Source: Methanomassiliicoccales archaeon
Lineage (GTDB): Archaea; Thermoplasmatota; Thermoplasmata; Methanomassiliicoccales; UBA472
Length of the DNA stretch: 9,230 nt
Direction: 5' to 3'
NCBI GenBank assembly: GCA_013329565.1
Contig: DUJZ01000100.1
Location: forward strand, 1 to 9,230
In this document: in pieces, positions 1 through 5,801 of the stretch
Numbering within the stretch: the first letter of the stretch is position 1
Layout: each line of letters starts with the position of its first letter
The notes under the pieces: generated by a model
Database searches by the model: none
The model's input: only the letters and a program-made list of their open reading frames with translations
Told to the model about the DNA's origin: nothing
Made by a program: the position numbers and the translations under genes

Positions 1-772
1 TACCGACCCCGCGGGTCACGTAGACCGCGCGTCCCTCGGGTTCGTAGGCGCCCTCGGCGAACCGTGCCGAGAGGTCGCTGAGCATGAGCCGGCGGCCGGG
101 GAGCGGCAGGCAGATCTGGCCGCCGTGCGTGTCGCCCGCGAAGGTCATATGGAAGTCGCCGGGCGAAGTGCCGCGCACGACCGCCGCGTGGTGAGTGAGC
201 AGCAGGCGCAGATCGCCCGGGCGCGGGTCCAGCTCGGCCAGCACCGCCGGCAGATCGTCGTGGCCGCCGCCCGTGTCGTCGACTCCCGCGACCACGATCC
301 GCGCGGCTCCGCGCGCGACGGTGACGACCTCGTTCGTCAGGAGCCGGACGCCGCAAGCGGAGACGATCTCGGGGTCGGTGGGCCGCACGAACGGCGCCTT
401 GCTGTCGCCGTGATCATGATTGCCGAAGACGCCGAACACGCCGAGCGGCGCCGTCAGGCGCCGGAGCTGCCGCTCGAACTCCCGCAGCCCCCTCGGAGCG
501 CACATGAAGTCGCCGGTGATCAGCACCAAGTCGGGAGAGGCGGCGAGCGCCAGGTCGATCGCCTTGCGCATCGCGCGCAGGTTCATGCTCGGCGCGAAGC
601 CTATGTGGAAGTCGGAGAGCTGGACGACCACGAGTCCGTCCAGCGAAGGGTCGGCGTCGGGGGCGCGAAGGGACTGGTCGGCCCGCCGTACCCACTGCGC
701 CTCGTGGAACATGTAAGCGAGGCTGAGGGCGGCGACCGCGTCGAACGCGGTCGCCGCCCTCAGCGCCTTCAT
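1..772 (-). CDS. Calcineurin-like metallophosphoesterase (YkuE/YaeI type), 3' end cut by window
   Basis: I translated this minus-strand frame by hand; it is open from ATG at 772 to the window edge (257 residues) with no stop. Metal-binding motifs run in the order expected for calcineurin-like phosphoesterases: DFHIG (residues 54-58), GDF (87-89), GNHDH (117-121), LTHH (192-195) and GDTHGGQ (213-219). The family uses a dinuclear metal centre to hydrolyse phosphoesters; relatives of this subtype act on cell-surface or lipid substrates, but the substrate here is unknown. A weakly hydrophobic stretch at residues 8-22 could be a membrane anchor. The usual GHTHGGQ motif reads GDTHGGQ, so one expected metal-ligand His is Asp. 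The gene follows the YtxH gene by 16 bases on the same strand, so they are probably cotranscribed. No clear ribosome-binding site precedes the ATG. Long arginine-rich frames on the other strand here are shadows. Confidence 0.9.
   Translation of the reverse strand, partial: MKALRAATAFDAVAALSLAYMFHEAQWVRRADQSLRAPDADPSLDGLVVVQLSDFHIGFAPSMNLRAMRKAIDLALAASPDLVLITGDFMCAPRGLREFERQLRRLTAPLGVFGVFGNHDHGDSKAPFVRPTDPEIVSACGVRLLTNEVVTVARGAARIVVAGVDDTGGGHDDLPAVLAELDPRPGDLRLLLTHHAAVVRGTSPGDFHMTFAGDTHGGQICLPLPGRRLMLSDLSARFAEGAYEPEGRAVYVTRGVG
722..764. repeat. Perfect 19-bp inverted repeat with 5-base loop
   Basis: Bases 722-740 and 746-764 are exact reverse complements, separated by TCGAA at 741-745. The stem is almost all G and C. 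It lies inside codons 3-17 of the metallophosphoesterase gene, six bases after the start codon, so any transcript from either strand would form a very stable hairpin next to the start. There is no T-run after it on either strand, so it is not a typical intrinsic terminator. Confidence 0.9.
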
Positions 773-788
773 CGCGAGCCTGCTCAGA

Positions 789-1106
789 TCACTGGGCGGG
801 GGCGCCGCCGGAGTCGCCGCCGGAGTCGCCGCCGGAGCCACCGTCGCCGGCGGCTTCGGCCATGGTGCGCAGGCGCTCCCGGGTCTCCTCGATCTTGCGC
901 CTCAGCACGTCGCTCTGGCCGGCGGCCTGGTCCTTGCCGGCGCCGATGGCGCCCCGGATGCGATCGACCTGCGCGTTGAAGCCTCCGTCACCCAGAAGCT
1001 GCTGACGCGTCTCCTTGCCGCTCCTCGGCGCGAACAGGAGCCCCGCGGCGACACCCACCATCACGCCGAACATGAACCCGCCGCTCCGCTTCTTCTCACT
1101 TGCCAA
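789..1106 (-). CDS. YtxH-domain small membrane protein
   Basis: 105 residues from a TTG start at 1106. This start is chosen because a consensus GGAGGT sits six bases upstream; the longer open frame up to 1148 has no such signal. Order of parts: charged N-terminus (MASEKKRSGG), one glycine-rich transmembrane segment (11-26), the family-typical LFAPRSGKETR motif (24-34), an amphipathic probably coiled-coil stretch rich in R, E and K (66-85), and a low-complexity tail of GGDSGG repeats (88-101). YtxH proteins are poorly understood, often stress-induced, bacterial envelope-associated proteins. The domain is bacterial, which fits the left part of the window being of bacterial origin. It precedes the metallophosphoesterase gene by 16 bases. 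The family call is firm; the cellular role is not known. Confidence 0.85.
   Translation of the reverse strand: MASEKKRSGGFMFGVMVGVAAGLLFAPRSGKETRQQLLGDGGFNAQVDRIRGAIGAGKDQAAGQSDVLRRKIEETRERLRTMAEAAGDGGSGGDSGGDSGGAPAQ
803..838 (-). repeat. Three tandem 12-bp units in the YtxH tail
   Basis: The unit cgccgccggagt occurs at 803-814 and 815-826, then at 827-838 with one mismatch at the last base. On the coding strand it gives the repeated Gly-Asp/Gly-Ser low-complexity tail. The length keeps the reading frame, so copy number could vary without harm to the gene. Confidence 0.85.
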
Positions 1107-1112
1107 GATGGC

Positions 1113-1118
1113 ACCTCC
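1113..1118 (-). promoter_or_regulatory. Consensus Shine-Dalgarno that fixes a TTG start
   Basis: On the minus strand the bases read GGAGGT, six bases before TTG at 1106-1104. This is the strongest bacterial-style ribosome-binding site in the window and decides the start of the YtxH gene. Confidence 0.8.
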
Positions 1119-1138
1119 GCTCGCTTGTGTCCTTCTCA

Positions 1139-1144
1139 GGTATA
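1139..1144 (-). promoter_or_regulatory. Possible bacterial -10 element before the YtxH gene
   Basis: The minus strand reads TGTGC then TATACC, resembling an extended -10 element, 32 bases before the TTG start. The position where a -35 would lie (about 1162-1167, TAGGAC) is a poor match. It is one of the few AT-containing spots in an otherwise GC-saturated spacer. Confidence 0.3.
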
Positions 1145-1178
1145 GCACACGGCGAGGCCGCGTCCTAGGTCGGCCTGG

Positions 1179-1214
1179 CCTCGGCCCGGCGGCTCGATCC
1201 CGCCTCGGCCCGGC
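1179..1214. repeat. GC-rich spacer with a 12-base direct repeat
   Basis: The 132-base gap between the YtxH and HD genes is almost entirely G and C. The string cctcggcccggc appears at 1179-1190 and again at 1203-1214. I see no gene, no T-run and no convincing terminator in this gap. Confidence 0.5.
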
Positions 1215-1238
1215 CTCCCGCCGCCCGGCCCGGGGCCC

Positions 1239-1901
1239 CTACAGCAGCCGCTGCCCGTTGCTCACGATGCCGAACCGGCAGCCCAGGAACTCGGCCGCCC
1301 GCCGGCACATCACCATCCGGGCCAGGAAGATCTCGAAGTACTGCATGACCTGGATGATCTCCGTGTCGATCTCGAGCTTCAGCGTGATCGTCCCGGCGTC
1401 GGCGTCGACGGCCAGGAACGAGTGCGTCGTCGCGAGATTGACGAGGTCGTGGATGTCCTCGGTGTCGCGATCCGGCACACGTACCCTGCTGCTGTGCACG
1501 TCGCTCTTGTCACCGAGGATCACGGCCGCCGCCAGCGGGCTGATCGCTTCGCCGTACTCCTCCTCATGGTTGCCGATGGCGCACATCACCTCGGCGTATT
1601 CCTCGGCAGGCATGCCCAATCTCTGGAGGATGTGGCGACAGAGCAGCGCGGCGACGATGCCGTGGTCCAGACGGCTGATGCCGTTGCCGAGGTCGTGAAG
1701 ATAGCCGGCGATGGCGGCCAGCTCGGCCGTCCTGCGGTCCATGTGCCTGGGCTTGAAGAACAGCCCGCTAGATATCTCGGAATAAGGGAGGAACAGGTCT
1801 GGACGGTCGGACATGACCTCCGACACCAACGGGACGAAGCCGTACTCCTCCTTCGCTCTTTCAAGTACCCTGCGAACCTTCTCCTCCTCGCTCTCGGTCA
1901 T
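1239..1901 (-). CDS. Chimeric reading frame: CMD/AhpD-like N-terminus joined to HD phosphohydrolase C-terminus
   Basis: 220 residues from ATG at 1901. Residues 1-64 look like the start of a carboxymuconolactone decarboxylase (AhpD-like) protein: a KYGFVP-like segment (EEYGFVP, 18-24), RPDLFLPY (33-40) and then RRTAELAAIA (56-65). In that family the chain should next carry the Cys-x-x-Cys...His redox site; it does not. From about residue 58 the protein instead matches a bacterial HD-domain family: GYLHDLGN (66-73) with H69-D70, LDHG (78-81), IGNHEEEYG (109-117), LGDKSDVH (129-136), and a C-terminal segment MQYFEIFLARMVMCRRAAEFLG (about 186-207). The normal N-terminal part of that HD family, with the first metal-ligand His, is missing. 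Base composition and codon choice also change at the switch. I read this as two gene fragments joined, most likely by assembly, rather than as a working fusion. Each half is identified with fair confidence. Confidence 0.8.
   Translation of the reverse strand: MTESEEEKVRRVLERAKEEYGFVPLVSEVMSDRPDLFLPYSEISSGLFFKPRHMDRRTAELAAIAGYLHDLGNGISRLDHGIVAALLCRHILQRLGMPAEEYAEVMCAIGNHEEEYGEAISPLAAAVILGDKSDVHSSRVRVPDRDTEDIHDLVNLATTHSFLAVDADAGTITLKLEIDTEIIQVMQYFEIFLARMVMCRRAAEFLGCRFGIVSNGQRLL
1704..1733. other. Probable join between two genomes
   Basis: Codons 57-66 of the fused frame (RTAELAAIAG) are the stretch that both parent families share. To the left, composition is GC-saturated and the genes are bacterial types; to the right, A/T-containing spacers, AGG/ATA codons, TATA boxes and archaeal genes begin. 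A GC-rich string of about 20-30 bases that both genomes could share would let an assembler bridge them. Confidence 0.7.
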
Positions 1902-1921
1902 GGCACCGACGATGGCCTTGC

Positions 1922-1929
1922 GGTATAAT
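1922..1929 (-). promoter_or_regulatory. TATA-like element before the CMD start, in a divergent spacer
   Basis: The minus strand reads AATTATAC about 20-28 bases before ATG at 1901, the spacing expected for a leaderless archaeal gene. The 91-base spacer (1902-1992) separates it from the divergent zinc-ribbon/PspC gene. That gene's own TATA box is unclear; GATTATGAG near 1951-1959 is a candidate. Confidence 0.45.
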
Positions 1930-1992
1930 TGAGATATCGCCTTGGGGCAATGATTATGAGCTTGGGACCTATTCTCGTCGAAGGGATGTCAA

Positions 1993-2817
1993 ATGGTGTA
2001 TTGCCCTAAGTGCGGAGCGGTCAACGACGATCAGGCCACCTTCTGCCAGAAATGCGGAGGTCGGATCGTGATCCCACAGCAGCCTGCCAGTGAGCCGGTG
2101 AAGAGAGCCCCGGCGGTGTGGAACCAGACCCCTTTCGATAGGACCTTCAGAGGGGGCGGGCCGCTCCTGAAGTCGTTCCTGGGCCTGATATTCGTCCTGC
2201 TGGTGATGGAGATATTCGGCGCCCTGTCGGGCGAATCGGCGTTCGCCGGTAACTTCGCTGACTTCCTGGGCGACACGCTGCTGCTGTTCTTCCTGATGTT
2301 CCTGCTGGGGTTCTTCTTCGGATACTACAACAGGAAGTACCCCCGGGAATCGGCGATTGTCTCGCCGTTAGTGACGGCGATCATCGTGACCTTCGTCCTC
2401 TGGGTGGTATCCAATGTCTTCACGCTCCTGGGAGAGTCGCAATCGGACGACTTCCTGACGGTCATGGGGGACATGGTGTCCTCCGTCCTCTACATCATCT
2501 TCCTGCTGATACTCCTGCTGGGTTACATCGGGGTCATCATGAAGGCGGGGAGCTTCGGCGTTCCCCCGCCGAACGTCAACGTACCCCCGGCACCTCCGGC
2601 CGCTGCACCGCAACCGGCGCCTTACGCTCCGAGAAAGCGAATGGGGCGTTCGAACCGGGACAAGATCATCTTCGGGGTCTGCGGCGGTATGGCCGAATAT
2701 CTGGACACCGACCCGTTCCTGGTGAGGGTGCTGTGGGTCGTTGGAACTCTGCTGACCTCGGGAGTGCTGATACTGGTATACGTGATACTGGCGATGATAA
2801 TGCCGAAGTACCCCTAG
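1993..2817 (+). CDS. Zinc-ribbon, multi-pass membrane protein with C-terminal PspC domain
   Basis: 274 residues. The N-terminus is a zinc ribbon with two Cys-x-x-Cys knuckles (C4, C7, C18, C21). Four hydrophobic segments follow at about 58-78, 92-111, 121-147 and 162-184, then a Pro/Ala-rich linker (190-213). Residues 217-274 form a PspC domain: a basic start, the IFGVCGGMAEYLDTDP signature (226-241), and a final transmembrane helix ending in IMPKYP. PspC domains act in phage-shock-type envelope stress responses in bacteria; archaeal multi-domain versions are common but their role is not established. A membrane stress sensor or scaffold is inference. The gene stands alone and converges on the GNAT gene; the stop codons overlap in the palindrome CTAG at 2814-2817. 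An ATG at 1986 is in another frame. Confidence 0.88.
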   Translation: MVYCPKCGAVNDDQATFCQKCGGRIVIPQQPASEPVKRAPAVWNQTPFDRTFRGGGPLLKSFLGLIFVLLVMEIFGALSGESAFAGNFADFLGDTLLLFFLMFLLGFFFGYYNRKYPRESAIVSPLVTAIIVTFVLWVVSNVFTLLGESQSDDFLTVMGDMVSSVLYIIFLLILLLGYIGVIMKAGSFGVPPPNVNVPPAPPAAAPQPAPYAPRKRMGRSNRDKIIFGVCGGMAEYLDTDPFLVRVLWVVGTLLTSGVLILVYVILAMIMPKYP

Positions 2818-3701
2818 CCCGACCAGGAGAATATGGAACACTCGTGGCTGCGGGCGAACTTTCCCTTGATCATGCGGACGTCCGCGCCCTTGGGCTTGTA
2901 GCCGCCCCGGATGAGGTACGTCAACAGTTCGCTCTGCGCCGGGACGATGGTGAACATCGCTTTAGCGCCGGAGCAGAGCGCTTCCCGCTCCGCCTTCTGG
3001 ACCAGCCCTATCGCCTCGTCAATTCGGTGATAGCCCTCGGTGAGCACGGTCCTCAGGTAAGCCTTGCCCGAGCCTGGAATGGGGTCCGTCAGGAGAAGAG
3101 CGGCCGCTCCTTCCGCCGCGAGCGTCCTGCCGATGCCCATCTCCTCGTATATCTTGAACTCGGAAGAGGGATCGAACCCCGGATTTATCGTGGAGGCTAT
3201 CCTTCTTATCCTCTTGACATCGGCCTTCCCTTTTTCCGGGTGTCCGGCGTCCTGCCCATCCAGACAGTCCTTCTCCAGGAACAGCACGTCCTGCTCCACG
3301 GCGTATCCGGCCTGGGAATAGAAGTCCAGATTGCGGGAGATGTCCTTCATGGTCTCCAGGCCGACGGCCTTGCAGCCGCGAGTGGACAGGTATGTCTCCA
3401 GGGAGACCAGGAGCTGGGAGCCGTATCCCTTTCCCTGATGGTCAGGGCTAACTTCCATCGGCCCTATCCAGCCGACGTTCCCGCAGCTCAGGGCGAACCC
3501 GGTGGCGATCAACTTCCCGTTCTCCTCGACGCAGATGCATCCCAGTGGTTCGTGCCTTAACCGGGAGGTATACCAGGTGGCCTGCCTCACCGGATAGGAC
3601 ATGTCCAGGCCGGTCTGCTGCTTCAGAAGGTTGGACCAGGTGTCGGCCATCAGCGCCTGGGCGGACGGTACGTCCTCCACTCGCATCTGACGGATGACCA
3701 T
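2814..3701 (-). CDS. GNAT-family N-acetyltransferase, probably two-domain
   Basis: 295 residues, about twice a single GNAT domain. The N-terminal half is a clear GNAT fold: VEDVPSAQALM (8-18), the acetyl-CoA pyrophosphate loop VSPDHQGKGYGSQLL (84-98) and NLDFYSQAGY (124-133). The C-terminal half (about 160-295) contains IRGGYKPKGADVRMIKG (264-280), like the last strands of a second, degenerate GNAT domain without an obvious acetyl-CoA loop. The substrate is unknown. The start at 3701 is supported by AGGTGA four bases upstream, which lies in the final codons of larB; the two genes are four bases apart and must be cotranscribed. Linkage to larB does not by itself show a role in cofactor synthesis. 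Confidence 0.87.
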   Translation of the reverse strand: MVIRQMRVEDVPSAQALMADTWSNLLKQQTGLDMSYPVRQATWYTSRLRHEPLGCICVEENGKLIATGFALSCGNVGWIGPMEVSPDHQGKGYGSQLLVSLETYLSTRGCKAVGLETMKDISRNLDFYSQAGYAVEQDVLFLEKDCLDGQDAGHPEKGKADVKRIRRIASTINPGFDPSSEFKIYEEMGIGRTLAAEGAAALLLTDPIPGSGKAYLRTVLTEGYHRIDEAIGLVQKAEREALCSGAKAMFTIVPAQSELLTYLIRGGYKPKGADVRMIKGKFARSHECSIFSWSG

Positions 3702-3705
3702 CTGC

Positions 3706-4473
3706 TCACCTTTTCCGCCGGCAGCGCAAACTGATCAGGGCGGCGGTGGCCCCGGCCGCTATTCCGTTGTCGATGTTAACGACCACGAGACCGGGAGAGC
3801 AGGTCTGAAGCATGCCCATGAGCGCCGCCTCGCCCTTCCCGCCGTAGCCGTAGCCCACGGACGTGGGAACGCCTATTATAGGAACGTCCGCCAGGCCTGA
3901 AACGACCGTGGGCAGCGCACCTTCCATCCCGGCGACGGCCACCAAGGCGTCCACGCCCTGGTCCAGCATCCTGGCCAACGGATCCAGGAAGCGGTGCAGC
4001 GCCGCCACTCCGATGTCGTATTCCGTCAGGACATCGCAGCCCATGACCTCGGCCATGGCCTTGGCCTCTTCCGCCACGGCGATATCGGAGGAGCCGGCCG
4101 TCAATATGCCGATCTTTCCTATCTTCGGCCGGTCCTTGCGGCGGTCGACGACGATGAGCTTAGAACCCTCTATGTACCGCACGTGCTCCTCATCGACAGT
4201 GGCCTTGAGGACCTTGACGTGCTCCGGCGAAGCTCGGGAGATCAGGACGGCGTCGCGGTCCTTGAGGACGGTGGAAACTATCTCGGCCACCATGGCCGGG
4301 GACTTGTTCTCGCCCCAGATGACCTCCGGTATGCCGCGTCTCGCCTCGCGGGCGTGATCGAAGAGCGTGTGCTCGCCGACCCGTTCAAGGAAGTCCATGC
4401 GGAGCAGCTGTTCGGCCCTCTGCAGGTCGATCTTGCCCTGGCGGTAGGACTCCAAGACGTCGCGAACGTTCAT
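3706..4473 (-). CDS. larB: LarB, nickel-pincer cofactor biosynthesis carboxylase/hydrolase
   Basis: 255 residues, full family length. LarB carboxylates nicotinic acid adenine dinucleotide and cleaves its phosphoanhydride, giving pyridinium-3,5-biscarboxylic acid mononucleotide, the first step to the nickel-pincer nucleotide used by lactate racemase-like enzymes. The PurE-like C-terminal domain is evident: KIGILTAGSSDIAVAEEA (120-137), AGMEGALPTVVSGL (171-184), GVPTSVGYGYGGKGEAAL (191-208), and MLQTCSPGLVVVNIDNG (221-237) with C225 at the place of the catalytic Cys known in LarB. The N-terminal helical part (1-60) includes the family segment GIPEVIWGENKS (47-58). ATG at 4473 is preceded by a TATA-like element 23-30 bases away and by AGGT. 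It heads an operon with the GNAT gene. larE lies 3.3 kb away; larC is not in the window. Confidence 0.93.
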   Translation of the reverse strand: MNVRDVLESYRQGKIDLQRAEQLLRMDFLERVGEHTLFDHAREARRGIPEVIWGENKSPAMVAEIVSTVLKDRDAVLISRASPEHVKVLKATVDEEHVRYIEGSKLIVVDRRKDRPKIGKIGILTAGSSDIAVAEEAKAMAEVMGCDVLTEYDIGVAALHRFLDPLARMLDQGVDALVAVAGMEGALPTVVSGLADVPIIGVPTSVGYGYGGKGEAALMGMLQTCSPGLVVVNIDNGIAAGATAALISLRCRRKR

Positions 4474-4496
4474 CGGACCTGGGAGGTGCTGTTGCC

Positions 4497-4504
4497 TATT
4501 TTAT
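4497..4504 (-). promoter_or_regulatory. TATA box of larB
   Basis: The minus strand reads ATAAAATA, ending 23 bases before the larB ATG. This spacing puts transcription start at or very near the start codon, so a leaderless or very short-leader mRNA is likely. Confidence 0.6.
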
Positions 4505-4548
4505 CGTTATCGATTGCGTTCCTTCGCTCGGGGGCAGCGCATCAGGGG

Positions 4549-4560
4549 TTATCTTTATGT
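4549..4560 (+). promoter_or_regulatory. TATA-like element of the NifX-ATPase operon
   Basis: TTATCTTTATGT is the best TATA match before the plus-strand operon. It would start transcription near 4580, giving a leader of about 20 bases that contains the ribosome-binding site. It also contains an upstream in-frame ATG (4557), which is therefore unlikely to be the true start. Confidence 0.5.
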
Positions 4561-4590
4561 CAGCGTACCGATTGAACGGCGTTAAAGAGA

Positions 4591-4596
4591 GTGATC
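4591..4596 (+). promoter_or_regulatory. Archaeal ribosome-binding site deciding the 4602 start
   Basis: GTGATC matches the GGTGATC complement of the archaeal 16S rRNA end and lies five bases before ATG at 4602. It favours 4602 over the in-frame ATG at 4557. Confidence 0.7.
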
Positions 4597-4601
4597 ATAA
4601 A

Positions 4602-4961
4602 ATGAAGGTTTCAGTACCAGTCATGGACCGCTCGGGATTGTCGTCGACCGTCGGACAGCACTTCGGCAAGGTCCCAGACTACGCTATCATGGACACGGAG
4701 AGTGGAACGTTGAGCTTCCTGGAGAACACCAGCGAGCACCGCGGCGGAGTGGGGATGCCGCCCGAGCTGCTGGCCAAGGCCGGCGTGCAGGTGATGCTCT
4801 GCGCGGGGCTGGGGCCGAAGGCCGTGGACATGCTGTCCTCGCTGGGCATCCAGGTCTTCGTGGGGGCCAAGGGCACGGTCGGGGAAACGCTGGAGGCGTA
4901 CAACGCTGGAAAGCTGCTCCGTGCTGACCACGATAACGCCTGCCAGGAACACCATCACTGA
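4602..4961 (+). CDS. NifX/NifB-C-terminal family protein (Fe-Mo cofactor binding type), His-tailed
   Basis: 119 residues, one domain of the family that binds metal-sulfur cluster precursors (NifX, NafY, NifB C-terminus, orange protein). Visible features: MKVSVPVMDR start strand, VGQHFGKVPDYAIMD (17-31) as the family's fold start, ENTSEHRGGVG (41-51) with H46, CAGLGPKAVDML (67-78), and a closing GETLEAY (94-100). The C-terminus ends CQEHHH (114-119), a likely extra metal ligand group that the second family member in this window lacks. It is first in an operon with two ferredoxin-type ATPases, nine bases before the next gene. It probably carries or binds a metal-sulfur cluster for those ATPases; which metal is unknown. 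No nitrogenase genes are present, so calling it a nitrogen-fixation gene would be wrong. Confidence 0.88.
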   Translation: MKVSVPVMDRSGLSSTVGQHFGKVPDYAIMDTESGTLSFLENTSEHRGGVGMPPELLAKAGVQVMLCAGLGPKAVDMLSSLGIQVFVGAKGTVGETLEAYNAGKLLRADHDNACQEHHH

Positions 4962-4970
4962 GGCTCGCGC

Positions 4971-5801
4971 ATGATAGTGGCGGTGGCGAGCGGTAAAGGA
5001 GGCACCGGGAAGACCTCCGTCGCCTGCGCTATGGCGTTGGCGCTAGACCGCCCGCTGACCTTTCTTGACTGCGACGTGGAGGGAGCCAACGCCCACCTGT
5101 TCCTTCATCCCGATCTAAAGTCAGAGGAAGAGGTCCTGATCCCCTATCCGACCATAGATCGATCGAAGTGCGATGCCTGCGGGATATGCGTATCGAATTG
5201 CCATTTCGGGGCCATGGTCCGGTTGGGAAAGAAGGTCAAGGTGATGCAGAACCTTTGCCACGGCTGCGGGGTATGCCGCCTGGTGTGCCCTCAGAACGCC
5301 GTGGTCATGTCCGGACGGCCGGTGGGGACGGTCCATATGGGGACCGCGGGATTGATGCGCTTCTTCTGCGGGGAGCTGAGGACCGGGGAGGCCCTGTCCG
5401 TCCCCATAATCAAGAGGATCAAGAAGGAGAGAGACGACACGGTAATCATAGATTGCCCGCCGGGAACCAGCTGTCCTGCCGTGGAGTCCGTGGAGGGTTC
5501 CGACTTCGCGCTGCTGGTCACCGAGCCGACCCCTTTCGGAATGCATGACCTGCGAGGGATGATAGAGGTCTGCCGCCGCCTGGAGGTTCCCTGCGGCGTG
5601 GTGATAAACAGGTCCTTCGGCGAGGACCGTGAGGTGGAGTCGCTCTGCAAGGCGAAAGGGGTGCCGGTATTGCTGAAGGTCCCTTTCGACCGGAAGGTCG
5701 CCGAGGTATACGCCAAAGGGGGAACCCTGTTGGAGGCGATGCCCGAGCTCGCGGAAAGGCTGAACGAAGTGTTCTTTGAGATCATGGGGCTGAAACGATG
5801 A
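4971..5801 (+). CDS. MinD/Mrp-superfamily P-loop ATPase with inserted 2x[4Fe-4S] ferredoxin domain (first paralogue)
   Basis: 276 residues. A deviant Walker A (SGKGGTGKT, 7-15) and a DCDVEGAN switch (33-40) mark the MinD/NifH/Mrp ATPase group. A ferredoxin domain is inserted after about residue 60: CDACGICVSNC (67-77) and CHGCGVCRLVC (96-106), giving eight Cys that should bind two [4Fe-4S] clusters. The ATPase then resumes with Walker B IIDCPPGTSCP (159-169) and EPTPFGMHDL (185-194). Its CPPGTSCP adds two Cys near the nucleotide site, absent at the first place in the paralogue (GPPGTGCP keeps one). Likely a cytoplasmic ATP-driven handler of clusters or electrons, working as a pair with the next gene; family members are often found as such tandem pairs. 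The start codon lies nine bases after the previous stop. Confidence 0.92.
   Translation: MIVAVASGKGGTGKTSVACAMALALDRPLTFLDCDVEGANAHLFLHPDLKSEEEVLIPYPTIDRSKCDACGICVSNCHFGAMVRLGKKVKVMQNLCHGCGVCRLVCPQNAVVMSGRPVGTVHMGTAGLMRFFCGELRTGEALSVPIIKRIKKERDDTVIIDCPPGTSCPAVESVEGSDFALLVTEPTPFGMHDLRGMIEVCRRLEVPCGVVINRSFGEDREVESLCKAKGVPVLLKVPFDRKVAEVYAKGGTLLEAMPELAERLNEVFFEIMGLKR

Noticed and set aside
414..695. Minus-strand 93-residue frame
   Set aside because: It overlaps the metallophosphoesterase in another frame; the hand-translated frame from 772 has the full motif set and this one has none.
803..838. Short tandem repeat as a CRISPR array
   Set aside because: The units are 12 bases with no spacers and encode the low-complexity tail of a protein.
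125..979. 284-residue plus-strand open frame, rich in Arg
   Set aside because: It is the antisense shadow of the metallophosphoesterase and YtxH genes; it has no domain motifs and ends in low-complexity Arg repeats, typical of GC-rich DNA.
1015..1928. Plus-strand open frames of 227 and 168 residues
   Set aside because: Both are antisense to the HD/CMD frame, have Arg/Ser-rich or featureless translations, and lack ribosome-binding sites.
2733..3560. 275-residue plus-strand open frame
   Set aside because: Antisense to the GNAT gene, which has clear acetyl-CoA loop residues and a ribosome-binding site.
3994..4575. 193-residue plus-strand open frame
   Set aside because: Antisense to larB, whose conserved motifs are unmistakable; it also overlaps the larB promoter.
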